NCBI GenBank assembly: GCA_963834365.1
Contig: CAWIBS010000030.1
Coordinates: 558,001 to 622,000 of the forward strand
Source of the DNA: CAWJAP01 sp963834365
GTDB lineage: Bacteria > Acidobacteriota > Vicinamibacteria > Vicinamibacterales > Vicinamibacteraceae
Length of the DNA stretch: 64,000 nt
Reading direction: 5' to 3'
Of this stretch, positions 1 to 7,638 are shown piece after piece. Position numbers and translations under genes: made by a program. The notes under the pieces were generated by a model, which saw only the letters and a program-made list of their open reading frames with translations, was not told the DNA's origin and made no database searches. Every line of letters begins with the position of its first letter. The stretch's first letter is position 1.

Positions 1-729
1 TCGAAGGCGGCCGTCCCAGGACGGTTCCAGCAGGTGGTGCACGAGCTGGCGAAGGGTATCGAGATGGCCGAGCGTGCGGGCCGGAGTGCCGTTCAGCGCG
101 AACGACCGCGGCGGCTCCGACAGGTTGGACATCGAGATCGAGGTCAGCGTGTCGCGCGTGATCGCGTTGACGTGGATCTCGACGCTGATCGGCAGGCCGC
201 CTCCGGAACGGGCGGCGATCGGCAGGTGATGCGCGTTGCTGCCAAAGCGCCGGGACGTCCGTTCCGCCTGGAAGCCCAGGGCCACGAGCGCGGCCTGCGC
301 TCGTCGTGCGTCCGCCGTGGGCACGAGGAGGTCCACGTCGCTCATCGGACGCAGGGTCGGTGAGTCGTAAATCATCCATGCCAGGGCGCTGCCTTTGAGC
401 ACCAATGCGTTGATGGAAATCCGTGAGAGTGCTTGTAGTATTTCGGTCACGGCCGCGGTGCGTTCCCGATGCCACACGCGATGTCGGAGGACGAGCGCCT
501 CGAGCTGCCGCATGGTGAGCTCGGGGACGGCGTGGCGGTGGGGGTCGAGGCTGGCGTGGACGAGGGGGGCCAACCGGCTCGATTCCGCCTCGCCGGCCAG
601 CGTCTCCCACCCGTCGGGATCGAGACGCAGCGCGCCGGGTTCCAGGGCCGAGTCGCGCACGGCGGCGCGCGCCACGCTCAGGAGCAGCGTCGCCGTGGAG
701 GCGGCGGTTGCGAGGCATGACTCGTGCAC
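1..729 (-). CDS. Nucleotidyltransferase family protein (partial, C-terminus beyond window)
   Basis: The reverse strand is open from a GTG at 729 to the window edge; an in-frame stop just upstream makes this the first usable start. It resembles the uncharacterised nucleotidyltransferase family (PF14907 type). A helical N-terminal part leads to LVLKGSALAWMIYDSPTLRP, then MSDVDLLVP (the nucleotidyltransferase D-x-D metal site), then VSVEIH-like text (ISVEIHVN, a third acidic residue). In other genomes such proteins often sit beside PqqD and HPr-kinase-like genes in peptide-modification loci, as here. It is divergent from the radical SAM gene, with a 114-bp gap that must hold both promoters. Family assignment is good; the substrate is unknown. 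Confidence 0.75.
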   Translation of the reverse strand, partial: MHESCLATAASTATLLLSVARAAVRDSALEPGALRLDPDGWETLAGEAESSRLAPLVHASLDPHRHAVPELTMRQLEALVLRHRVWHRERTAAVTEILQALSRISINALVLKGSALAWMIYDSPTLRPMSDVDLLVPTADARRAQAALVALGFQAERTSRRFGSNAHHLPIAARSGGGLPISVEIHVNAITRDTLTSISMSNLSEPPRSFALNGTPARTLGHLDTLRQLVHHLLEPSWDGRLR

Positions 730-843
730 GGCTCAGCTTTCCACTTCGTGTTCACGTCGCGCCGACCGCGCGCGTGACCGATCGTTCGTCATGACGGGAC
801 GTCGCCGCGACCTCGCGCGCGTGCGCTCAACCGCAGGGACACC

Positions 844-2019
844 ATGAGCATTGAAGTCCGGCCACTCGGCGTCAAGTGCAATATCCAGTGCCAGTACCGT
901 TATCAGAACCCGCAACGCGATGCGGGCAACATCGCGACCGAGTTCGACGTGCCCAAGATGAAGGCGGCGCTCGAGCGGGCAGGGTCCAACTTCACCATCT
1001 TCGGCGGCGAGCCGCTGCTGGTGCCGGAAGCGGTACTGGAAGATCTCTGGGCGTTCGGGCTCGAGAAGTTCGGCACCAACGGGATCCAGACCAACGGCTC
1101 GCTCATCACCGAGCGGCATATCGAGCTCTTCAAACGCTACAAGGTGAACGTCGGGATCTCCGTGGACGGACCGGAGGACCTCAACGACGTCCGCTGGGCC
1201 GGCACCCTGAGGCTGACGCGCGAGGCGACGGCGAAGACACACGCGGCGATCGAACGCCTCGTGCGCGAAGGGATCATCCCGAGCCTGATCGTCACGCTCC
1301 ATCGCAATAACGCCACGGCCGACAAGCTGCCGCGCATGCGCGACTGGTTCCGCTACCTCGACATGCTCGGCATCACGAGCTCGCGCCTGCACGACCTCGA
1401 GATTGAGAGCCCCGCGGTCGGCGCGAAGTACGGGCTCACGGTTGACGAGCAGGTCGCCGCCTTCCTGGACTTCGCGGCGCTCGAAGGCGAGCTCCAGGGG
1501 CTGCGCTTCGACGTCTTCTCCGACATCCGCAAGATGCTGCTGGGCGAGGACAACTACACCACCTGCGTCTGGAACGCCTGCGACCCCTACACCACGCGGG
1601 CCGTGCAGGGGATCGAGGGGCACGGGCAGCGCAGCAACTGCGGACGGACGAACAAGGACGGCATCGACTTCGTCAAGGCCGACCGCGAAGGCTTCGAACG
1701 CTATCTGGCGCTCTACCACGCGCCGCAGCACGCCGGCGGGTGCCACGGCTGCCGTTTCTTCGTGATGTGCAAGGGCCAGTGCCCCGGGGGCTCGATCGAC
1801 GGCGACTGGCGCAACCGGTCGAGCAAGTGCGGGTTGTGGATGGCCCTCTACGAGCGCTTCGAGGCGGAGATCGTCGCCGAGGGACGGGTCCCGATCTCGC
1901 TCGGCCCGTATCGCGCCGCGCTGGAGCAGTTCGCGTTGCGCGAATGGTCCGCCGGGCGCAACGCCTACCTCCACCAGGAGGTCACGCGCCTGCAGGCGCC
2001 GGCCAGCCGCGCATCATGA
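844..2019 (+). CDS. Radical SAM/SPASM protein with third cluster Cys replaced by Arg
   Basis: A 391-aa protein of the radical SAM/SPASM maturase type. The N-terminal cluster motif reads C12-NIQ-C16-QY-R19, where the family has C-x3-C-x2-C; codon 19 (898-900) is CGT, one base from TGT. The rest looks healthy: GGEP (the SAM-binding motif) near residue 60, a TNG motif, ISVDGP, then a C-terminal SPASM-like Cys set with C300, C303, C309, C313 and C329 in GGCHGCRFFVMCKGQCPGG. Such enzymes install carbon-centred modifications in peptides. The stop overlaps the next start by 4 bp (ATGA), so translation is coupled. The HxD-repeat protein and PqqD-like protein downstream make it the probable maturase of that protein. 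If R19 is real, the [4Fe-4S] cluster would lose a ligand and the enzyme may be inactive. Confidence 0.85.
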   Translation: MSIEVRPLGVKCNIQCQYRYQNPQRDAGNIATEFDVPKMKAALERAGSNFTIFGGEPLLVPEAVLEDLWAFGLEKFGTNGIQTNGSLITERHIELFKRYKVNVGISVDGPEDLNDVRWAGTLRLTREATAKTHAAIERLVREGIIPSLIVTLHRNNATADKLPRMRDWFRYLDMLGITSSRLHDLEIESPAVGAKYGLTVDEQVAAFLDFAALEGELQGLRFDVFSDIRKMLLGEDNYTTCVWNACDPYTTRAVQGIEGHGQRSNCGRTNKDGIDFVKADREGFERYLALYHAPQHAGGCHGCRFFVMCKGQCPGGSIDGDWRNRSSKCGLWMALYERFEAEIVAEGRVPISLGPYRAALEQFALREWSAGRNAYLHQEVTRLQAPASRAS

Positions 2020-3536
2020 CCGCCGAGACGTTGACGCCGCCGCCTTCGCCGATTGACGTGTTCCGGCGCGATCGGCTCACGCACGTGCTGCCCGACTTCA
2101 CGCGCATCAGCTGGGTGAGCGACCGCGCCCGCGCGGTCTGGGAGCCGAGGATCTTCCGAATCGGCAGGGCGTGGGCCGACCTCGAATGGCGTTCCGTGGA
2201 ATCCGGGATCCGCCGCTGCGCCCTGACGTCGGTCTCCTCCGAGCAGCTCGTGGACCGCAGCGCGGAGTGGGCCGCCCGGGGTCTGAGCACGATGCCGGTC
2301 TCGATGTCGGGCACGTCGGCGGGCTATTCGAGCACGTCGATCGCGCCGCGCGTCGGCGAACCCTTCGAGTACCGCGTTTCCGTGGGCGCGCTGGCCGACG
2401 TCGCCGAATTGAAGCGTGCGATCGACAGTGGCGACGACGGCACGATGGGGCGGCTGCTCGGGTTCCCGGACTGCTGCATCGCCTTCTTCCGGGGCACCTG
2501 GGTGGACGAGCGCTGCGTCGATACGACGTGGGCGATGGCCGCCAACGGCGGCCGCGCCGACGCGACCGGCCACGTGATCGAGATCGACGACGACGCGCCG
2601 TTCCAGGCCAACATTCTCTGGCGCTGGATGGGCGCCCGTGCGGTTCCCCACCTGCCCTGTTCGTTCGACTGCCGCGCGACCGTTGCCTTCGCGGACACGC
2701 TGATGACGCTCGGGCGCGAGCTCGGGTACGGCGCGGAGATGGGGTGGCTCGAAGAGATCCTGAACTGGCCGGCATCGTGGTCGGCGCTGCACGGCATCGC
2801 CGAAGTGAAGACGCCCGTCCTCAAGACCTCGACGCGGACCGACGCCACCGCCCACGAGTTCGTCGTGCGGCGTCGGGGCCGCGCCGTTCCTGCCGAAGGC
2901 GCGGCCGGACTCGACTTCCCGTTTCGCGCCCCGGAGCGCCCGGGCCTCACCCACTCATTGGCCTTCCGTCGCGGCCTCGAGACCCCGATCGCGCAGCACA
3001 CGGCGCTGCCCGAGTGGTATGCGAGCGACAACGGGTTCAGCGCCCGCGCCGCGATGGACGAAGCGCACCGGCCGATCGTCGAGCTCGCGCTGACCTCGAT
3101 CGGCGAGACCGGAACGGTGATCGATCTCGGCTGCGGCAACGGCGCGCTGCTGAAGAAGATCTGCGAAGCGAGAGCCGGCGTCATGCCGTTCGGCGTCGAC
3201 ACCGAGGACTCGAAGCTCGCGCACGCCCGCGTCCTCCAGCCGGCGTTCGCCGACAACTTCGTCGCCGGCAACATGTTCGAGCGGATTCCCTTCGACGCCG
3301 ACACGGTCTACAGCCTCGTCATCCTGATGCCGGGCCGTCTGCTCGAAGTCAACGACGAGTCGGCGCAGCGGTTGCGGGAATGGCTGCGCGGCCATTTCCA
3401 GCGCCTGCTGGTCTACGGATACGGAGAGTGGCTGACGCGGTACGACGGACTGGCGGGCCTCGCCGAGCGAGCGGGGCTCGAGCTCGAGTCGGTCCACCGC
3501 ACGGGGGCGGCGGGATTGGCACGCCTCGCGAACTGA
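2016..3536 (+). CDS. GFPxCC-motif domain fused to class I SAM methyltransferase
   Basis: The 506-aa protein starts at ATG 2016, overlapping the radical SAM stop by 4 bp. The N-terminal half (about residues 1-270) has GFPDCC at 149-154 and a later HLPCSFDC, a paired-Cys pattern reminiscent of DUF483-like proteins and possibly metal binding. The C-terminal part has a Rossmann methyltransferase motif I, VIDLGCGNG, at about 368-376, followed by an acidic motif II region (FGVDTED). It probably modifies the same target as the radical SAM protein, or supplies a companion step in the same pathway. The fusion is not one I can name. Methyltransferase call is firm; the N-terminal assignment is weak. Confidence 0.6.
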   Translation: MTAETLTPPPSPIDVFRRDRLTHVLPDFTRISWVSDRARAVWEPRIFRIGRAWADLEWRSVESGIRRCALTSVSSEQLVDRSAEWAARGLSTMPVSMSGTSAGYSSTSIAPRVGEPFEYRVSVGALADVAELKRAIDSGDDGTMGRLLGFPDCCIAFFRGTWVDERCVDTTWAMAANGGRADATGHVIEIDDDAPFQANILWRWMGARAVPHLPCSFDCRATVAFADTLMTLGRELGYGAEMGWLEEILNWPASWSALHGIAEVKTPVLKTSTRTDATAHEFVVRRRGRAVPAEGAAGLDFPFRAPERPGLTHSLAFRRGLETPIAQHTALPEWYASDNGFSARAAMDEAHRPIVELALTSIGETGTVIDLGCGNGALLKKICEARAGVMPFGVDTEDSKLAHARVLQPAFADNFVAGNMFERIPFDADTVYSLVILMPGRLLEVNDESAQRLREWLRGHFQRLLVYGYGEWLTRYDGLAGLAERAGLELESVHRTGAAGLARLAN

Positions 3537-3563
3537 ACGACGCGCACGTACGCGGAGGGCAGC

Positions 3564-4754
3564 ATGGCTGACGAGTCTGGACGAGAGCCGCAGACGCCGG
3601 GCAATGCCGAGGATCCGGAGACCCTCAGGCGCCGCCAGGACTTCACCCGCCGAGCGCTGATCCGCGCCGGGTGGGTCGTGCCGCTGGTGACGACCGTCAA
3701 CATTCCAGCGGCGTCCGCCCAGACGCCGGCCCCGCACAACGACGTCCACGGCGATGCGCCTCACGGCGACGAGATCCAGATCCATGCCGACCTCCACGTC
3801 GACACGCCGGCGCCGCCCCACAGCGACTTCAGCGACCACGACGACGTCCCGCACACCGACACGCCGCATACCGACGTCCCGCACAGCGACACGCCGCCGC
3901 ACACCGACGCGCCGCATTCGGACACACCGACGCCGCACACCGACGTCCCGCACTCGGACACGCCGCCGCATACCGACGTGCCCCACTCGGACACGCCGCC
4001 GCACACCGACGTCCCGCACGACGACACGCCGGCACACGGCGACCACTCGGACGCCGGGACCCATTCGGACAGTCACGGAGACGCCCACGCGGACCACGAC
4101 GATCACACCGACGGGCACACCGACTTCACGTTCCACGATCACACCGACGGCGGCCATGCCGACCATCTCGATACGTCGTACCATGGCGATCACACCGACA
4201 CCAGCAGCTACTCGGACCATCTGGACGCCGGCCACCGCGACCATACCGACGGCGCCTTCGGCCACAAGGACTCACAGTCCTACGTCGATCACAACGACCA
4301 CAACCACCGGGATCACAACGACACGGCATTCCCCCATACGGATCATACGGATGTGCCGTACTCGGATCATCTCGACGCCGGCCACCGCGACCACGGCGAT
4401 GCGGTCTACGGCCATCGCGATCACACCGACATCCCCTACTCCGATCACCTCGACAACGGCCATCGCGATCACACCGACTCGTCGTTCAGCCACCAGGACC
4501 ACACCGACATCGTCCACAACGATCACGCCGACGGTGTGCACATCGACGCGCACTCCGACAGCACCCCGCCGCACATCGATTCGCATACCGACGAACATTC
4601 CGACGGGCTCCGGACTCCCGGGCACGTCGACCTCGACGCGCACACGGACATCACCCACCTCGATACCGGCCACGTCGATTTCCATGGCGACTCGGGGGCC
4701 GCGGCTGCCGCCAATCACGTCGACGTACACGGCGATTCCGGCCGCCGTCCGTGA
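3564..4754 (+). CDS. Exported His-Xaa-Asp repeat protein, candidate modified substrate
   Basis: A 396-aa protein with a GGAGGG ribosome site before ATG 3564. Residues about 20-56 form a Tat-like signal: RRRQDFTRRALIRAG, a hydrophobic stretch, then AASAQ. The remaining 340 residues are almost wholly H-x-D triplets, about 64 by my count, with T, S, G, L, R, N or V in the middle. The first part repeats PHTDVPHSDTPP; the second part repeats a 26-residue unit containing SDHLDAGHRDHTD about four times. There is no Cys in the repeat region. The layout recalls the His-Xaa-Ser (HxsA) system, where a repeat protein is paired with radical SAM enzymes, but the third residue is Asp. An unmodified metal-binding or acidic surface protein is an alternative. 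It is followed by the PqqD-like gene with a one-base overlap (TGATG). Confidence 0.8.
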   Translation: MADESGREPQTPGNAEDPETLRRRQDFTRRALIRAGWVVPLVTTVNIPAASAQTPAPHNDVHGDAPHGDEIQIHADLHVDTPAPPHSDFSDHDDVPHTDTPHTDVPHSDTPPHTDAPHSDTPTPHTDVPHSDTPPHTDVPHSDTPPHTDVPHDDTPAHGDHSDAGTHSDSHGDAHADHDDHTDGHTDFTFHDHTDGGHADHLDTSYHGDHTDTSSYSDHLDAGHRDHTDGAFGHKDSQSYVDHNDHNHRDHNDTAFPHTDHTDVPYSDHLDAGHRDHGDAVYGHRDHTDIPYSDHLDNGHRDHTDSSFSHQDHTDIVHNDHADGVHIDAHSDSTPPHIDSHTDEHSDGLRTPGHVDLDAHTDITHLDTGHVDFHGDSGAAAAANHVDVHGDSGRRP

Positions 4755-5110
4755 TGCATGCCGCGAACGACGAACACCGGGTGCCGGATCCGGCTGAGAG
4801 CTCCGGCGGATCGGCGGCGGGCGCGGCGATCGTGCCGCGCCGCGCCGAGGTGGACGACTTCGGCGCCGAGGGCGAGCGCCTGCTCTACAACGCGGCGCGG
4901 GACGAGGCGACGACGCTCAACCGCACGGCCACCGAGATCTGGCAGTTGTGCGATGGCTCACGCAGCATCGACGCGATCGCGGGCGCCCTGGGGGATCGGT
5001 ACGGCGTGGACAAGGAGGCGCTGCTCGATGAAGTGTCGCGCGCGCTCCATGTCATGCAGGAGCGAGGCCTCGTCGAGCTCCGGTCCGGTCCGGCGCCCGC
5101 GATGACATGA
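4754..5110 (+). CDS. PqqD-family peptide chaperone (RRE-like)
   Basis: A 118-aa protein from ATG 4754, which overlaps the preceding TGA by one base. From residue about 35 it matches PqqD: an opening strand, LLYNAARDEATTLNRTATEI, WQLCDG, a helix IDAIAGALGDRYGVD, then MQERGLVEL. PqqD-like domains bind precursor peptides and deliver them to radical SAM enzymes. Its position directly after the HxD-repeat gene and in the radical SAM operon supports that role here. It overlaps the ATPase gene by 4 bp. About 35 extra N-terminal residues of low complexity precede the domain. Confidence 0.88.
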   Translation: MHAANDEHRVPDPAESSGGSAAGAAIVPRRAEVDDFGAEGERLLYNAARDEATTLNRTATEIWQLCDGSRSIDAIAGALGDRYGVDKEALLDEVSRALHVMQERGLVELRSGPAPAMT

Positions 5111-6002
5111 CCAGCCATCCGGAGCCACTGCTCGCAAGCTTCAAAGGCCGGCACGTCGAGGTGCGGTGCGACCGGAGCTGGCTCGCCGAGGAGCTTCGAG
5201 CCCGGATGGCTCACGTCCTGACCGGCCCGGTTCCCGGACAGGACGCCGTCCTTCAGGTGACGCTGAGCGAGCTCGAACCATCCTGGCTCGAGCTCCGGGA
5301 TTCGACAGGTCGATGCGAGCGCGGCTCGTTCGAGCACGTTGTCCACCACGTTCGCAAGTGGGTGACGTCCGGCTTCGTCTCAGCGCATCCCGACTTGCTC
5401 TGGATCCACGCCGCCGCAGCCAGCCGCGACGGCTTCGCACTCCTGCTGCCCGGTCCCGCCGGAGCCGGCAAGAGCACGCTGCTCGTGCAGTTGATCGATC
5501 GGGCGTGGCTCATGCTGTCGGACGATGTGGTGGCGCTGCTGCCGCACCGGCGGGAGGCGCTGCCGTTGCCATTCAATCCCGAGGTGAGGCGGGGCGGTTT
5601 CGGGGTCGAAGACGACTGGCAGGATTTTCTGGTGCGGCCGAAGGTGCTCGCCAGAGTTCCGCCGGCGCACGTCGCGTCGACGCCGGCGATCGTCGGGGCG
5701 ATCGTCTTCCCCGATACTCGGTGCGTGCCGTCCGGCCCCGGCTCGAGCGCCTGACAGCGGTCTCGGCGACGCAGGCTCTGGCACCCCATGCGCACGGCGC
5801 GAGCGACGCCCGGGGCAGAACGCTCGGCGAGTTGTTCGATCTCGCCCGGCAGGTCCCCTGTTATCGCCTTCGATACATGGACCCGGCGGCCGCGGCGCAG
5901 GAGTTAACGGAGGGGACGGAGGGAACGGTATTAACACAGAGGAACGAAGAAACGGAGACGAACGGAGGAATTCAAATCCAAAATAGGTACAGATCTAAAT
6001 AG
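5107..6002 (+). CDS. HPr-kinase-like P-loop protein, frameshifted
   Basis: Starts at ATG 5107, overlapping PqqD by 4 bp. The first frame encodes 215 aa with a Walker A GPAGAGKST at 116-124 and LSDDVV about 15 residues later, the pattern of HPr-kinase/phosphorylase-like ATPases found beside PqqD proteins. The reading frame breaks at the C-run 5709-5712: IVFP continues in another frame as RYSVRAVRPRLERL through LARQVPCYRLRYMD, exactly the family's C-terminal motif. Adding one C restores the gene. The second frame then reads through the left arm of a long inverted repeat to a stop at 6002, so the last 30 or so residues are repeat-derived. Probably a sequencing indel; a real loss is possible. Confidence 0.72.
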
Positions 6003-6078
6003 GAATTGGGCTCTTCTCTGTTCGCCTCCGTTTCTCCGTTCCTCTGTGTTAATACCGTTCCCTCCGTCCCCTCCGTTA
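5905..6078. repeat. Long inverted repeat (hairpin), copy 1
   Basis: Two arms of about 57 bp (5905-5960 and 6021-6078) are near-perfect inverted copies around a 60-bp loop. Each arm contains GGAGGGAACGGTATTAACAC and a purine-rich AACGAAGAAACGGAG part. The same sequence type recurs at 57862-58012. It runs into the end of the HPr-kinase-like gene and the apparent start of the next gene. Confidence 0.9.
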
Positions 6079-6084
6079 GCCGAG

Positions 6085-7563
6085 GTGCGAGCGGCGCTCC
6101 TGTTCTCCAGCCTCCTTTTCGCGCTTCCCCTGCTCTCGACGTTCCACGTCTCGTGGTCCATCAGCGCGGTCGTCCTCCTCGTGTTCGTCGTCTCCGTGCG
6201 GCGGCCCGAAGACGGGCTGCTCGTCATCGCGGGACTTCTGCCGCTGGCGACGCCCCTGGGCCTGCTGATGAGACCCGAGATGAGCGGCACACAGGCCGGG
6301 GAGTTGCTCTTGCTGCCGCTGCTCGTCGCCGTCAGCGCGCGGCAGGCGGTGCGGGCGACGGCGTCGCCGACCTTGTTTGGGCTGGCGGTCGTCGCGGCCG
6401 GCGCGCTGATTGCGAGCGGCATCGTCACCGGTCTCGCCCGCGACTACGACTGGACGCCCATCCTGGCGCCGCGTCACTGGGCCCATCTCTGGAGACATGT
6501 GACGACCCGCTACATCATCGACGCGGCGGCGTACCAGGCGCTCCGCGACGGCATGGTCTGGCTCGAAGGCCTCGTTCTCGCGTTGATTGCTTGCCTGACA
6601 CTGCGCCAGGCGCCGGCGGTGGGCGAACGCGCGTGCCGGCTGATGGTGATTGGTGCCGCCGCCGCCGCACTCCTGACGGCGAACCGGCTGACCGAGGTGT
6701 TCTTCAGGAACGAGCAGTCTCTTCAGAGGACGACCGACCTGCTCGCAGGCGTCCGGATCGGCATCCATGCCGCCGACGTCAACGCCGTGGGTTCCCTCTA
6801 CGCGCTCTTCATCGTCCCTGCGCTCTGGCTCGCCGTGACGGATCGGCGCGTCTGGCGCTGGGCGGCGCTGGGGTCGATTGCGCTCGCGCTCTGGTGGACG
6901 CGCTCGCGGACTGCTGTTGCTGCCGCCTGTTGCGGCGTCCTGCTGACAGCGCTCCGCACCGGCGCGATCGGCCGGCGAGCCATCGTGGTCGGCCTGTCGC
7001 TTGCCGCGGTCGTCATCGCATTGTCACTGCAATCTGCGGTCAGCAAGTTGTCGTTGCTCGACGGGCTGCGAGTTCGCGTCGAGATGGCGGGCATCGGGCT
7101 GCGGATGCTGGAAGCGCATCCAGGCTTCGGGGTCGGCCTCGGGCAATTCAGGGAGGGGTCGCGGCAGCTGCTGTCGGACGGACTGGTGAGCAGCGTCTAC
7201 TGGGAGACCGGCCAGAACGCACATAACAACTTCGTACAGATTCTCGCCGAACTGGGACTCGTGGGCGCGTGCGTCATCGCCGCGGTCATCGGCCTGCCGC
7301 TGATGATGGCGTGGACGCCGATCGCGCAACCTCGCTCGCCGCCGGAGTTGGCCGGACTCGCGGGAGGCGCGGTCGCGTTCCTGTTGACGTGCCTGCTCGG
7401 CCACCCGCTCCTCACGCCGCAATGCCTGTGGCTGTTCTTCCTCGTGCTCGGCATCATCGCCGGCCTGGCGGGTGCGGATCCGGCGGCAGGACGCAGGGTG
7501 AGACAGGCGACGGCGCTGTTCGTGGCGCTGGTCGCCTGCTCCATCCCCGGACGTGTCATGTGA
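6085..7563 (+). CDS. O-antigen ligase-like membrane protein (Wzy_C type)
   Basis: About 492 aa with ten or more hydrophobic segments. A larger soluble loop lies near residues 130-170, and a Wzy_C/WaaL-like block (GFGVGLGQFREGSR, then QNAHNNFVQILAELGLVG) sits in the C-terminal half. Such proteins ligate or polymerise surface polysaccharides in the inner membrane. The open frame extends back to GTG 6046, but those first 13 residues (MLIPFPPSPPLAE) come from the inverted repeat, so I start at GTG 6085, which begins with a normal hydrophobic helix. It may be the last gene of the locus upstream, or simply lie next to it. Confidence 0.78.
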   Translation: MRAALLFSSLLFALPLLSTFHVSWSISAVVLLVFVVSVRRPEDGLLVIAGLLPLATPLGLLMRPEMSGTQAGELLLLPLLVAVSARQAVRATASPTLFGLAVVAAGALIASGIVTGLARDYDWTPILAPRHWAHLWRHVTTRYIIDAAAYQALRDGMVWLEGLVLALIACLTLRQAPAVGERACRLMVIGAAAAALLTANRLTEVFFRNEQSLQRTTDLLAGVRIGIHAADVNAVGSLYALFIVPALWLAVTDRRVWRWAALGSIALALWWTRSRTAVAAACCGVLLTALRTGAIGRRAIVVGLSLAAVVIALSLQSAVSKLSLLDGLRVRVEMAGIGLRMLEAHPGFGVGLGQFREGSRQLLSDGLVSSVYWETGQNAHNNFVQILAELGLVGACVIAAVIGLPLMMAWTPIAQPRSPPELAGLAGGAVAFLLTCLLGHPLLTPQCLWLFFLVLGIIAGLAGADPAAGRRVRQATALFVALVACSIPGRVM

Positions 7564-7585
7564 CCCGCGGTGGGACAGGCCTTCA

Positions 7586-7638
7586 GTAGTGTCCGCTCTT
7601 AGGCGGACCCCTGGGTCCGGCTGAAGCCGGACACTACG
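7586..7638. repeat. Two opposed REP-like palindromes
   Basis: A variant copy at 7586-7609 and a standard copy in the opposite direction at 7615-7638 share the core GTCCGGCTTCAGCCGGAC flanked by GTAGT on one side. They lie between a gene reading right and a gene reading left, so they could act as a bidirectional terminator. Confidence 0.85.

Noticed and set aside
395..847. Plus-strand open frames at 395-847 and 469-720
   Set aside because: They lie opposite the nucleotidyltransferase coding sequence, which shows conserved motifs on the minus strand; these are shadows.
898..900. Selenocysteine or recoding at the missing radical SAM cysteine
   Set aside because: The codon is CGT, not TGA, and no selenocysteine insertion structure is evident; substitution or sequence error is simpler.
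2955..4265. Long reverse-strand open frame rich in Val/Arg/Gly opposite the HxD gene
   Set aside because: It is the antisense shadow of the repetitive HxD codons; it has no recognisable domain, and the plus strand has a ribosome site and a signal peptide.
5700..5720. Programmed frameshift in the HPr-kinase-like gene
   Set aside because: There is only a four-C run with no slippery heptamer or stimulatory structure, and similar breaks occur in many unrelated genes of the window.
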